Positions 24,111 to 39,352 of a stretch of DNA of 64,000 nucleotides are shown piece by piece. This DNA comes from Conus ventricosus (Eukaryota; Mollusca; Gastropoda; Neogastropoda; Conidae), in the NCBI GenBank assembly GCA_018398815.1, contig CM031601.1:14986675-15050674 (forward strand). Direction: 5' to 3'. The notes under the pieces are model-generated. The model did no database searches. It was not told the DNA's origin and saw nothing but the letters and a program-made list of their open reading frames with translations. Position 1 is the stretch's first letter. Each line of letters begins with the position of its first letter. A program made the translations under genes and the position numbers.

Positions 24111-25171
24111 CCATTTAATGGGATTGAGATATCTGTTGTGAACGCATACAAATGTTTAGGAATTTATGTTCATCAAAGCTAGGTTTTATTGTTGCATCCC
24201 GTGACCTTGAAAGCAAAGCAAAATGTTTTCTTATGCATTTTGCAAAAGTTATTTAATTTGAATTGCAATTTTGCAACCCCACTCTTTTTTTTTTTAAAAT
24301 TTTATTTGCTCACAGGTTCAATCTATTGCTCAGTATGGGGCAAAAAAAATTGGGGGGACTTGAATGCGCACACCATTGGAAAAACTGCATCTTTTTGCCT
24401 AAACGCTGGTTTTGGGGAGAAAAATGAAGTTTTTAATAAACTCAGCTAAAAAAGTGCATGGGTTTTTGGTTTAAAACTGCGAGAAGGGAATTTTGATTAC
24501 CAATAAGCCTGCGAATCTTTTCGATTTGTTTTTGCGGGGAAAAAAAACTGAGCCTAAAATTTTGCAGAAAAATTGTACATTTTTTGGGTATGGTTTGTTT
24601 TGGAAAAACAAGACGTGGGGGAATTTTACGATTTTCTGATACGTTTTAAGGAAAGGTTGATTTCTGCGATGTCAAGACGGATTTTCCCATATTAATAAAG
24701 TGATAGGTTTAACGTTTACAAATTTTGCACTGTCCCTGCGTTAAAAACATTTATGAAAATCTAGAAGGCTTTAAGTAAACAGACAAGATTTAGCTTGACA
24801 TTTGGAAAATCCGGTACTCGTACTCGCTATAGACACACAGTGAAGTGAATTAATATGTCCACTTTCTAAACAAAAGGAAGGGGGGTACATTTCGTTTTAT
24901 TTTTGTCCAGGCGTTGACCAGGCACAGTAATCTGCTGAAATATTACAAAGGCCAAGTAGTTTAGTTTTGCATTGGTTTTGGTGGTACGCCAAAAAAAAAA
25001 GGGTCAGAATTCGAAAATCTATCTTTAAAAACCTTTTTTCCTTTCTTCTTCTTAAACTTATTACCAAGTGAGTTTTGGGTTTTTTTCACTTTCAAAATTG
25101 TTATTTCTGAAAAAATGTTTTATATATGTATCCCATCTTGAGGGAATAGCCTAACTGTTTAAACATTTGTA

Positions 25172-25288
25172 TCTCTCTCTCTCTCTCCCCTCTCTCTCTC
25201 TCCTCTTCTCTCTTCTTTCTCTTCTCCCTCTTCTCTCTCTCTTCTCTCTCTCTCTCTCCCCCTCCTCTCTCTCTTTTCTCTCTCTCTT
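25172..25288. repeat. CT-rich degenerate microsatellite
   Basis: Mirror of 14975-15123, immediately outside the DIRS copy in contig 2. Confidence 0.9.
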
Positions 25289-28200
25289 CAAGACATATCC
25301 GTGATGAAACAACGTTTGGCGTCAATACAAACTGTCAGAAAATAGCATTCACGGCGTTAGTTGCTCTGCCGGCCGAAGTTTTTTTGGGGCTAATGCAGTG
25401 ATAAACAGTCAGGGGCCCCAAACCCTTTCCCCGTGGGGAAGAAGCCATGTCGTCTCCCATCCTCTTCTCTCTCGGCCGCCGTCCAAGCAAGATAAGTTTG
25501 TGCCTGTCTGCCTTCTCTTTCCCGTTGTTTTAAAGATAGCTTTGTTTTTGTTCTTTGTTTTTTGTTGGGCTTGCGCGCCACCCTTTCTTCTTAAACCCGG
25601 GGGGCTTTTGGTTTGGTGTGCTTTATTATTTTTTTAAACCACGCCACCTCGCCTTTTGCCGTCTCGGCCTCGCGACCTCGCCTTCCGCTCTTTTCGATTT
25701 CAAAAGTGGGAAAATCCATCGCCGGGTTTCACCCTTTCCCCCCAGTTTTGGCCTTTAGGCCCCTTGTTCAAACGAACTCTGCCCTTTCTCCTTCCTTTCG
25801 GACTCCCTTTTGCCTACTGCACTCGTCCACTCGGTTTCCATTTCTTCCCCGGGTCGTTCCCCTTTTTGTTTCGCCGGCCAAAACCGCGTCACTTCGATGA
25901 CCTTTCCCTCGTTTAAAACACAATCCTTTACTTTTACTCATTTCAGTGTCTCTCCCGGGTTGGTTGAGCCTTTATCCCTCGACCCCACTCTTTTTTCCCC
26001 CTTTGCGATCGGCTTTCCGTTTTTGTTCCCCCACCCCAGTGCCCAACTGGTAAAGGGACACTAAGGGCTCGGGCGCTCCATCTTCGGCAGTCGCTCTCTA
26101 CCTGGGGGGGGCCGCTTTTGTCGTTTCCCACGGGACAAAACCGCCAGCACACGTGACGTAGACGGTGAAAGGGGAGGTTCCGCGCGGGGGCGCGGACCAT
26201 CTTTCCGATTCCCCTCTACCCGACCGGCGGATAACGATCGTCCGATCAAACCCAACAGTCAGCCCCAGTGGATGGACAATCGGCAGTCTTTGCCGACGTT
26301 TTTCATTTGCTTCTTTCCAACCCCAAACCCAAGGAAAGGCTCCCATGAAAGGGGCCCTGCCCGTCTAAATCCCCCCTTTTCCCCGAGGTTCGCCGGTTCG
26401 ACTTCGACCTCGAAAGGAGACCCTTTCCTATCATGCCCTCCGGCGTCACCCCCCCCAGGGGACCCTTCCGGACCCGGCCCGGACGGGTGGCGATCGCGGA
26501 CGGATCACCGCACTCACCGCTATTGAGACTCGTACTAGCACTCCCCCACTAACGCCCCCAGTCTCATCACGCTCTCCCCAACCGTGCCGGGGTTCAGCCA
26601 GCCCCGGACACGAGGGCGTCAAACCCCATGGGGGACTTGGCCATCTTTTGGTGGAACCCCCCCCCTGACCACAATCCCGGGTAGGTACGCAGGCATCGAC
26701 AGCTCGGTCTGCGGGCCCACCCCCGCGGTCAAACACCCCGATCATCGTCCAATCTCCCCTGGGGACGGGACTTTGGGGGGTTTTCTTCCCCCCCATTGGG
26801 AAACGTCCGTGGCCCCTTCCCTCCGGGGGGGGGTTCGACCAGGGGGGCCCAGGGGTAACCTTTCGTCCCTTGAGTTTACGCGTGTCTAGCCATCCCTTCC
26901 CCTCCCACACGCCAGGAGGTCGGCGATCTTTACAATCCCGCCCCCTCTCCCACGCAGGGGGCCGCGTGGCCCCCCACCCGGGATGCAGGAGGCAGTGTCC
27001 CCCTGGGTGGCAAGGTTTCCCCGGGGCCCCGAGGAGACCGCCTCTGGGCCCCCACACCCCCCTTTCTCCCCGGGGGACCGGGGTTTTCCCCGAGAGGAAT
27101 CAGTGGCTTAGCTCTGCTCCCCCCTGCTCCTCTTTGGTCCTGGGGGCTCCCCCTCCCGAGCTGGACGCCTGGGCCCCCATTCCTCTCGGGCGTTGTCCAA
27201 TCGGCGTCCCCTAGTTTTCACGCCGATTACGGAACCACCGGGGAGCCGTCCCTTTCCCCTTTCCCAACGGTTCACAATCCACGCACCCCTGACCGGGCCT
27301 TCCGAAGGTGGACCTAACTTCCCCTTCACGAACTTACTGACCCACAAGGAGGAGGGGTTTTGAGGTTTTTCCTCCCCGCTGGGGATTTCCTTTTTTGGAG
27401 AGCTGGCGCCCTGATTTTTGGGTGGGGAAACCCCCTCCCTCTAACAACATCTTGCCCTTTCCCCCTTTTTCATGGGTCACCCCCTCCCCAGCGTCACGGC
27501 CAGGATAGCCGCCCCCCAGACCTCACCCCTTTTGTTGGACAGATCGCCTCTTCGCGGGGTGACATGCTTTTCCCCCCCGGGGATTGATTTTTCTTATCCC
27601 CCCCCAACGCGGCCTCAGTAGGGTACCTAAAGGACTGCTCAGGCCCCCTCATGTTTTTCTCTCTTTTTTGCCAACCCGGCCACCAGGGGATTTTCCATTT
27701 CCCGGCTGACCTCGGCTCACTCCAAACCCCCCCCCCTCCCCCCAAACCACCTCTCTTTCTATCAAAAACCTGATAAGGGGGGACAGAATCGCCGGGGTGG
27801 CATTCTGCACCCACGCGGGGGTGCCTCATTGACATGTTCCTACAGCGAGTGGGAACTTGGCCCCAAAAAAGGGGGGCATTTTTCTCAGCGTCTCAGACCC
27901 CCGGGCGACCCTGAGGAGGCCCCAGCCTGTTTTTATGACCCCCTTTTGCGTTTTTGTTTAAAAAGATAGCGCACCACCTTGGGTGCGGCGGACAGCGAGC
28001 CCGGATCCCCTTTAAAATGCCTTTTGGCATGGAGATGCCTTGCTTCACGGCCCCCTCCCCAGGCAAGGGGGCCCCTTTCGCTGCATTCCGGGGGAGGGGC
28101 AGTCCTTTTCGGCGACTATTCCTCTGCGGTCTTTCCCGCCTCGAGGAGCGCAAACGGCGCTTCTTTTGGCCACAACCCCCGTCAGCATCGCCCTTTTTAG

Positions 28201-28589
28201 ACCCTTCTTTCATCACCCTACCCCCAGGGAACCCCCCCTCCCCCCGCAGGTCCTCAAGGCCCGCCAAACCCCCCCCCCCCCCCCCCCCCCAAACCGAAAA
28301 AAAACCAACAGTTTTTTGGGTTTGGCCAACAGGCCCGGCCCCCCCGGGGGTGACTGCGACCACCTTCCAGGGGGGGGAAAGTCAGTCTTCCCCACACACC
28401 CCCGGCCCCTCTGCCCCCCCGGCAGGCAGTTTGCCCGGGGTGCCCCCCAGGGGGGGCGCATGGGTCTCAACCCCCGGGGGGTTTCTGTTCTGCAGGGGGG
28501 TTCCGTCACCCGGGACCAAAAGCCCTCCCCTCGTCCTCCCCCCCTCCTTAACCGGGGATCCACCCCCCGCTGGGGGAGGCCCTTCCCTG

Positions 28590-29840
28590 GAAATCGAGGA
28601 GCTTCCCGGGAAGGGGGGCCCTCACCGAGGACCCACCCCAACCCCGGGTTTTACTCTGCTCTTTTTGGGCCCAAAGCTGGGGGGCTGGAGGCCCATCCTC
28701 GACCTTTCCCCCCCAAAAGATTCCCCGGCCAACCAGATTAAGATGGAGACCCCCGGGCCCGACAGGGGGCTCCATCCACCTTTGGACTGGGCCCCTCTTA
28801 GATCTGAAAAAAAGTTTTCTTTAGATCCTCATCCACCCCTCCCCCAGAGTCCTTCGTTTTCGTCTGGGGGGCCCGGGGGTTTCAATTCAAGGCCCCCCCC
28901 CTTTTGGGCTCTCCCGGCTCCCTTCCCCTTCACAAAGGGAGTCAAGGAGATGGCCCCCCTTGCCAGACAGGAGGGCATTCGCCTCCTTGTTACCTCGGCG
29001 TGGGTGTCTTGGGTCCCCCTCAGGCCCTACCCCTCCCACACCCCCAAGCACTCATCTTTGCTCCTCTCTGGGGTTCGCACCAACCCCTAAAATGCGAGCT
29101 CTCGCCCCGTCAGCAATTCACCTTCTGGGATGAGCTTCACACACCCCCATGGTAGTCTCCCCGACCCGGAGGGTCCGTCGCTATTAAATCTCATTTTTCC
29201 CCCTTGCCTCTCCCCCTCACTTTGGCAAGGGCACTTTTCCCCCCCCCTGGGGGTGATGGAGTCCCGTCTCCTCTCATTCCCCTAGGGGGTTCCAAAAACG
29301 ACAGTTCAAGGGGAGTTCCGCCGTCGTTGGGCCAGACCAAAGACGTGGAAACCCGCCCCCCCCCTAGGGCCTTTGGTTCGTTTGGGCCCGGAGGGGGGCT
29401 GCCCTCCACCCTGGCCCCCGGAGTTCCCTCTCCCCCCCCATCCCGGCCCCCCGGAACTTTTAAAGGCGCCCAAACCCGGGTGGGGGGCCCATCTGGAGAG
29501 CGTCACGCCCCGGGGTTTGGGTCCCCTGACTGCTCGCTTCACTCAAAATCTTGGAATGGAGGCGGTCGGGTTGCCCTCCTCCCTTCCAGTCCATAGTCGC
29601 CCACCGATTTGTTCTCCTTTTCACGGACAACACTTTTGGAAACTTTTTTCATCAAAAAAGGGGGGGGGGGGGGGGGGACATCCATCGGCCTCTCCTCCCT
29701 ACAAAGGCCCTCCTCCCCTGGTGTCACCCGCAGGGGGTCACCCTTCGCGCGAGACACATAGCAGGGACTCACAAAAACCTGGCAGACTCTCTCAGCCGAT
29801 CCAAGTTGTCCCCCACCGGGAAAGGACCCTCAGGGCTTCC
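28590..29840 (+). pseudogene. DIRS reverse transcriptase and RNase H (contig 2 copy)
   Basis: Fragments: NPGFYSALFGPK (about 28650), FPFTKGVKEMAPLARQEGIR (about 28920-28985), KCELSPRQQFTFWDE (about 29090-29135), then RNase H pieces FTDNTFGNFF (about 29620) and NLADSLSRSK (about 29780). Same order as the contig 1 copy, but split into more frames. Confidence 0.8.
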
Positions 29841-30369
29841 CCTTTTAAGTGTGGGGAAAATTGGTTCAGCCAATGATCGACCTGTTTTCCCCCACGGTTC
29901 AACCATCGTCTGCCGGGGATTTGGGGCCCCCCTCCGGGCCCCCAGGCTTACGCCATGACCCCCTGTCCCTTCCCCGGTCCGGCCTCCCGCTTACCCTTTC
30001 CCCCCCTTCCCCATCCCCCCACAAAGGGGACAGGAAGGCGAGCTCAGAGACCCCGGCTCTTTTTAAAAGCCCCCGGGGGCCCCCTCGTCCGGGTTCCGGA
30101 CCCAAGTCCCCCACCCGAACCCCCCCTTCCCGTTGAACACCAGGGGGGGACATCCCAGGCAACCCCGTTCGGGCCTCCCCCACGCCAATCCCAGATTCTT
30201 TACCTCCACGCCCGGGTTCGTTTTCAGCCCGGGTCGGAACATCCAATCCTCCTTCGAAGGGGCGGTCCCGTTTCCCTCCTCAATCCCCCTCCATCGCCGG
30301 GCCCCTCAGGAAATCCCAGACCCGCCATGTTCTCTCGCAGAGCTACACAGAGTCCTTTCGATTGCAGAT

Positions 30370-31200
30370 GGAGGAAATGGGTCTCTGGTGCAAAGACAAA
30401 TTTTGTCCCTCACAATCCCCCACCAAAATCCAAAAGGAAATTTTCCTGTCCCCCCCTTAAACCCCTTGCTAGCTCATCCGGGGGTAAAGGGCGGGCCCTC
30501 TGCAGACCATCCCCCAAAAAGGGGGACCTTCCCTTTTGAAAATTTCCTTTCAGAGGGTCTCCCGAGGGGCTTTCCCTTTGGAGGCCCCCAAACCCTAGCG
30601 TGTTCCCCTTTGGACCTCTTCACTGTTCTTGACGTCCCCAAATTTAAAACCCCCCCTTTTAGCCTTTGCCCCCCATTCCCTTTCACTTCTGTCTAGAGAT
30701 ACCCTTTTTTTCCTCGCCCTCGCTTTCCCCCGCGGCGAGGGGAGATCCTGCCCTTAGCGGGACCCCCAAGGGAATTGCCTTCCCAAGACGGCTCCGTCTC
30801 TCTTAATTCCCTTCCCCAGTTCCCAGCTAAAAAACCAGGGCCCCCCAGTCCCCCCTTACCTCGTCCACCGCCCGCGGCGGATACACTAGGGGGACCCTTT
30901 CGGACATAGCCCCTTTTCCCCCCTCGATGTCTAAACACTCGGGCGCCGGCCCCGGCGGTTTTACAAAAAGTTTCTTTTTTCCCTCAACCCCCGTAACCGA
31001 AAGAATCTCAGCTGGCACTGTTCTAGGGGGCCTCCAAGACGGTCAAACTGCCCTTTTTCCCGGCCCCGGGGCCCCCCGTTTGTCCCCCCGGCCATGAGGT
31101 CAGAGCGGGCCACTTCGGAGCTTCCCCCTTGTTCCCCGCGCCACCCCGGAGGCAGCCTTTTGGCGTTCGGAAATCCTTCATAAAATTTTTTTGAGGGGTC
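30370..31200 (+). pseudogene. DIRS tyrosine recombinase (contig 2 copy)
   Basis: Recognisable by WVSGAKTNFVPHN (about 30378), DLFTVLDVPKFKTPP (about 30620-30660) and the downstream stretch homologous to 8642-8800 on the other arm. More broken than the contig 1 copy. Confidence 0.7.
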
Positions 31201-31993
31201 CGATGACCGGGCTGTGGTTTTAATGGGATTCCTTTTTTGGCGGCTAATGCATCCATATCGGGTAAACCCCCCGGGAAACCACTAGGGGGATCGCCCTCCT
31301 CCTTTTCTATGAAATTTGTATTGTCGACATGGACAGTATATGACGCCAAAGGGGAGTTTGTATTTTTCCCCGTTTGGTATATACTTTTCCATGCGACTCT
31401 AATGCCCCCCCTGCCTTCCCCCACTAGCGCCAAGGCTGGGTTCTTGCGCGAAAGGCCCCCGATGAAGAGGTATGGGAGACTGCATGGCTTCTTCCGACGG
31501 CGGAAGTGGGTTGGGGACCACGTATGTTTATCCTGCATTAGCCCCACAAAAACTTCGGCGGCAAGCAATAACTGCCCGGGAAAGCCCATTGTCTGACATG
31601 GTAAATATATAGCCCAAAAAGGGAGTATAAACCCAAAACCCCCCTTTTGGCAACCCGCAAAAAGATGTGAGAAAATCGGGTTAGAACATACGTGACAGCA
31701 GAGATGTACTACAACCACAAATACCCTATTTCAGTGTACCACGACTATGCGCACGTACCCGAGGATCATGACTGTTGTTTCCCAAAAACCCTCAAAAATC
31801 TTCACACAGAAAAAAAATGACAGACCCCCCACCCCCCCCCCCCCACGCCCCTCAAAAAAAACAGACAAATATGGCCCTGGTGCCAAAAATGTGGGCATCA
31901 ATGAAGTCTGTTCAAGAAAATGTAAGGTTATTTGTTAACAGTTTGCAAATTTTTGTCTTATTTTTTCTTCTTGTTGTTGCCGCTGCTGCTGTC

Positions 31994-34079
<2,086 letters not shown>

Positions 34080-34080
<1 letters not shown>

Positions 34081-34590
34081 AAACAACAGACATTCACATT
34101 TTATACATGGTTTATGTTTGAAATAAAACCCTTTTTACAACGATTTTCCCGGACATAAAGACAGTGATCTCCCTTTCTATTGTGACAGGATCAATATTCA
34201 TAAATTGTGAACGTGTTAATCCCTCGCTGCCATGAAAGAGTTTTCTGATTAATTTATTTAAGTTGTTTATAGCTGAACCGACTGGAAATGCCATGGGAGG
34301 ATCTCTGGTACAGACGATTCAAGTGCGAATGGATGGGATATACCGTTTACAAAAGAAAAAAAGAATCTCTATCATTTTTTGTCTTTATTTCCTTTTATAA
34401 TTATCCTGCTGTCTTCTGATTGAAATTAATTTCTACGATTTCCAGCATTTTCCCGCTTCTGTATCATCTTCATGCTATGAAAAAGGTCTCTCTCTTTTCT
34501 ACCTCTCTCTCTCTCTCTCTCCCCCCCCCCCCCCCCCCCCCCCCCCCCTCTCTCTCTCTCCCTCTCTCTTCTTTCCCCGCTCGTTTCCCC

Positions 34591-34648
<58 letters not shown>

Positions 34649-35434
34649 TTTCTCTCTCTTTTCTCTCTCTCTCGCCATGAAAATAAACAAGTGAACAAAA
34701 GCCGAAGAGTGTTAACACATTTACTTAGCTCCAACTGGTCTAGTATCCCAAATTTGGGGTTTTCCCGTGTCCCTTTGGGGACATTCGGAGTCCTCTGCAA
34801 GAGACAAAGTAAACAAAGACATTTTATGAAACAAACCATGTGATATTCGATACATTTTTATAAAAGAGACCATTGATATTCGATACAAAAACCCCCTTGA
34901 TATTAGATCACTTTCTTCCTGTGTAGGCGAAATTCCCTTATTCATTTTCAAAAATTATTATCCCTCGCTCTTTCGATGTTTTATAACAAGCCGTAGGTTT
35001 TCAGCAGAGTTTTAATTTTTTTTTGTCATTCCGAGAACTAGGCACGATTAAGAGAATTTTCTGACCTAAAAAAAGAAACAACACAAGACAAAACAAGAAC
35101 AAAATTTAATCAAAATCGAGCAAAAAAGACACTAACTGCTAAACAAATGTACAAACAAAAACAAAGCAAAACAAAGAAACCAAAAACCAACCAAACAAAT
35201 TAACTTCAAAAAAAAAAATAAAAACAATTTTCGATAATATGTTCTGGAAGTCTCTCAAATTCATTTTGACTCGATTAAGTTAAAGCTTTAGATTTGAGAT
35301 TCATTTTTTTTCATCAATTTTTATTGCATCATTTGATTTTAAAAAAAAACAACAAAACTTTACGGCAGTTGTAGCCTACTTACCTATTATTGTCAGAAAC
35401 GAAGAAGGTTGTCTGACCTCTCTCTCTTTTCTCT

Positions 35435-35509
<75 letters not shown>

Positions 35510-35510
35510 C
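34080..35510. repeat. R1 block, inverted copy in contig 2
   Basis: Reverse complement of 4259-5700: CT tracts at 34487-34673 and 35419-35505 with the AT-rich middle between. A run of about 28 C (34521-34548) replaces the shorter G run near 5240. Confidence 0.8.
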
Positions 35511-35511
35511 C

Positions 35512-35593
35512 TCACACACACACAGAACACAGACACACACACACACACACACAAAACACACACCACACACACACACACCACACACAACACACT
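35512..35593. repeat. CA-rich microsatellite
   Basis: An imperfect CA tract, the counterpart of the GT-rich stretch at 4138-4260. Confidence 0.9.
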
Positions 35594-35734
35594 TTGTTCC
35601 TCAGCTAAAACTCCTTAGTTCGTCACTGGTGATTTTTTTCCACTGTGAACGTCTTGATCCCAGTATTGGGTAAGTCACATTCACAACATCTGTGAAGGGT
35701 ATCTTTATTTTAACGCCATCGATTCACAGTAAAT

Positions 35735-36345
35735 TGTTGCACTATTCCACAGAAAGTATGTGTGCACTATTCCACAGTAAATATATGTGAAACTATTCCA
35801 CAGTAAATATATGTGCACTATTCCACGTAAATGTATGTGCACTATTCCACAGTAAATGTATGTGCACTATTCCACAGTAAATATGTGTGCACTATTCCAC
35901 AGTAAATATGTGTGCACTATTCCACGGTAAATATGTGTGCACTATTCCACAGTAAATATGTGTGCACGATACCACAGTAAAAAATATGTGCACTATTCCA
36001 CAGTAAATATATGTGCCTATTCCCAGTAAATATATGTGCACTATTCACAGAAAATTATGTGCATTTATTCCACATTTAAATAAAATCTGCACTTTCCACA
36101 GTAAATGTATGTGCACTATTCCACGTAAATTTTGTGTGCACTATTCCACAGTAAATATGTGTGCACGGATACCACAGTAAATATATGTGCACTATTCCAC
36201 AGTAAATTTTATGTGCACTATTCCACATTTAAATATATGTGCACTATTCCACAGTAATATATGTGCACTATTCCACAGTAAATTTATGTGCACTATTCCA
36301 CAGTAAATATATGTGCACTATTCCACAGTAAATATATGTGCACTA
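35735..36345. repeat. 25-bp minisatellite, inverted copy, about 24 units
   Basis: Unit GTGCACTATTCCACAG followed by TAAATATAT, the reverse complement of the array at 3588-3994 but about 200 bp longer. Several units carry small indels. Confidence 0.95.
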
Positions 36346-36789
36346 ACAGGTGAAGTGGTGCACGTATGGCACGTAAAGTGTCCCTGGACTGTTTTAAATC
36401 TACCTCTGCAAAAAACGTACAAACGTCGCGCTGTCAAGATTCCTGTCTTACCTGTTTTGAAATTGTGGGGAATCCAGACCGTATCTCCCCATCAATACAG
36501 GTATGGTCGGAAGCCATATTGAGTAGTTAGACTTCATGGCGGGTTTTACTTTTTAAATTTGCAAACAACCCAACGCATGAGTTAACCAACTCCCTGAGCG
36601 AAGTCCTGTTCAACAAACATATACGTTCCCTTTGGTTTCTCCCTTTTATTTTGGTGTTTTGATTTGTCGTTGTTTGTTTGTTTCTTTCTTTTTTTTTTTA
36701 ACAGATCTTTGGGAAAAAAAGCAATGAGGGGCAGATTTACATTTGAAATGAGTTGCGTATACAATCAAATAAAGTGTTACCCTTCAGTT

Positions 36790-37995
36790 CAGAAATCGGT
36801 CATGTACCAAAAATCTCACATTTCACATTATTTTCTACTTTACCCTTTTTTTTCCATTTTCAAGCGAATCAGTTGTTCCTTTGTGGTGCCGTTCGAGGTA
36901 TCACATGTCATTTTTTTCAAATCGTCTCCTCAGTATTTAAACCATTATTACTCTATTCCTGAATGTCCTCGTTTTCAACATCACTATTACACTGTCCTTT
37001 TGCCCACTCATGAGATTATGAAGGAGCTATAATCCTGTCATAAGTAAACACCCGACTTCCTCCTTCACGTCCTCCGCCTTGTTGTCAATGTAGTTTTTCA
37101 TGTCTTGTAGCTTGAACATATAATGCGTCATTGCGGCCTGCTATTCGAACGAGAGGGAGGAGAAGGGAAAACGGGTCTGTTGCAAGTTTGAAAAAAAAAG
37201 GCGCAAAAAAGATCGATGCGTTTCAATTGAAGTGCCAAAATGGAGATGTTTTTGATATCTTGGACCCTCTTGAATATAATCTTTTTCTGGACGAATGAAA
37301 GAACTGTAACTGGAAAAAACACACACGCTGCGTGAAAGTCTGAGTGATAAAAAAAGAAAAACATCGTTTGTTAACCCATTGTCAATACTGTACATACTGA
37401 ATTTTCCACAGTAGCAAACCAAATATACAGACTTCACACGAACTTCTCCCCCAATCATTCTGTAAGTGCAGAACCCCCCACCCCCACCCCCACCCCCGCC
37501 GTTTCTCCCCCTTCTCTTTCCCTTCCTTTATTGTAATGAGGGTGCGGTGGGAAAAAAAAGTCGGAAAACAACCAGCCGCTTTGACAATTTGGTGCTGTGA
37601 ACGCATCCCACAAAGGTGGTGCCAAGCGATAGGAAGGTAACAGAATTTTGATCCTGGTCGTTAGCGGCGTTTGACAGCACACAGTTTTCAGCATGCTGTG
37701 CACCCCGGGCCCTTTCAAGACAACACGCATAGGGCTCGTTAATACCCGCATACAAACACTTCCCTTTCCTCGTTTCTTTGATTCGTATGTCATTTCTTTC
37801 TTCTGTATTTTTTTGTCTTGCTTTCTTTTTTTCTCATTCTGGGTTTACTTGTTGTTTTTTGGAAGAGCATTTCTCATTTTCACTTTATTTTTTTTTCCCA
37901 CTTTTTAAGCGAACCAGATGATTCTTGCAGGGACTGCTTTCGAGGTCCCAGATGTCTTTTTCAAAAACAGTTTTAATCAGTTTTTTTAAAAATTT
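36790..37995. repeat. Inverted copy of tandem units 3 and part of 2
   Basis: Reverse complement of about 1945-3130; contig 2 ends inside unit 2. Near-identical words include CATCTCCATTTTGGCACTTC on the reverse strand. Confidence 0.85.
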
Positions 37996-38995
37996 NNNNN
38001 NNNNNNNNNNNNNNNNNNNNNNNNNNNNNNNNNNNNNNNNNNNNNNNNNNNNNNNNNNNNNNNNNNNNNNNNNNNNNNNNNNNNNNNNNNNNNNNNNNNN
38101 NNNNNNNNNNNNNNNNNNNNNNNNNNNNNNNNNNNNNNNNNNNNNNNNNNNNNNNNNNNNNNNNNNNNNNNNNNNNNNNNNNNNNNNNNNNNNNNNNNNN
38201 NNNNNNNNNNNNNNNNNNNNNNNNNNNNNNNNNNNNNNNNNNNNNNNNNNNNNNNNNNNNNNNNNNNNNNNNNNNNNNNNNNNNNNNNNNNNNNNNNNNN
38301 NNNNNNNNNNNNNNNNNNNNNNNNNNNNNNNNNNNNNNNNNNNNNNNNNNNNNNNNNNNNNNNNNNNNNNNNNNNNNNNNNNNNNNNNNNNNNNNNNNNN
38401 NNNNNNNNNNNNNNNNNNNNNNNNNNNNNNNNNNNNNNNNNNNNNNNNNNNNNNNNNNNNNNNNNNNNNNNNNNNNNNNNNNNNNNNNNNNNNNNNNNNN
38501 NNNNNNNNNNNNNNNNNNNNNNNNNNNNNNNNNNNNNNNNNNNNNNNNNNNNNNNNNNNNNNNNNNNNNNNNNNNNNNNNNNNNNNNNNNNNNNNNNNNN
38601 NNNNNNNNNNNNNNNNNNNNNNNNNNNNNNNNNNNNNNNNNNNNNNNNNNNNNNNNNNNNNNNNNNNNNNNNNNNNNNNNNNNNNNNNNNNNNNNNNNNN
38701 NNNNNNNNNNNNNNNNNNNNNNNNNNNNNNNNNNNNNNNNNNNNNNNNNNNNNNNNNNNNNNNNNNNNNNNNNNNNNNNNNNNNNNNNNNNNNNNNNNNN
38801 NNNNNNNNNNNNNNNNNNNNNNNNNNNNNNNNNNNNNNNNNNNNNNNNNNNNNNNNNNNNNNNNNNNNNNNNNNNNNNNNNNNNNNNNNNNNNNNNNNNN
38901 NNNNNNNNNNNNNNNNNNNNNNNNNNNNNNNNNNNNNNNNNNNNNNNNNNNNNNNNNNNNNNNNNNNNNNNNNNNNNNNNNNNNNNNNNNNNNNN
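37996..38995. other. Assembly gap, exactly 1000 N
   Basis: Placeholder between contigs 2 and 3. Confidence 1.
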
Positions 38996-39011
38996 ATTCA
39001 GGCCGCAATTT

Positions 39012-39100
39012 CACACACACACACACACACACACACACCACAACCACACACACAACACACACACACACACACACACGAAATGCATGCAAGCACGCACGTG

Positions 39101-39178
<78 letters not shown>

Positions 39179-39207
39179 TCACACACACTCACACGCACGC
39201 ACACACA

Positions 39208-39291
<84 letters not shown>
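39012..39291. repeat. (CA)n microsatellite, about 280 bp
   Basis: A long CA tract with a short GC-containing interruption (39076-39107), beginning just after the gap. The THTHTH frames are repeat translations. Confidence 0.95.
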
Positions 39292-39294
<3 letters not shown>

Positions 39295-39352
39295 GCTCGC
39301 GCACGTGCGCGCGAGCCTTTTAACACTATTCACAGGAACAACTTAATTCAAA

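Larger units (their letters stand above)
21635..25100 (+). mobile_element. APE-type LINE, degenerate (contig 2 copy, inverted relative to contig 1)
   Basis: The reverse complement of 15250-18679, with the same domain order on plus: endonuclease (21740-22600), RT (23260-24110), C-terminal region (to about 24920). Endonuclease frames are longer here than in contig 1, so between them the copies show more of the domain. Frameshifts remain, and the 3' portion (24270 onward) is visibly noisier. Contig 2 begins inside or just upstream of the element's 5' part. Confidence 0.88.
25319..31650 (+). mobile_element. DIRS-like retrotransposon, degenerate (contig 2 copy, inverted)
   Basis: The reverse complement of the contig 1 element, about 440 bp shorter. 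Inverted terminal repeats lie at about 25331-25457 and 31473-31601 (shared ATGCAGTGAT/CTGCATTAGCC and GAAGAAGCCATG/CATGGCTTCTTCC). The ICR is at 31325-31393, where TATATGACGCC joins AAAGGGGAGTTTG. RT/RNase H pieces lie at 28590-29840 and the recombinase at 30370-31200. The copy is rich in C and G runs and frame changes compared with contig 1, which looks like consensus error on top of true decay. Confidence 0.85.
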
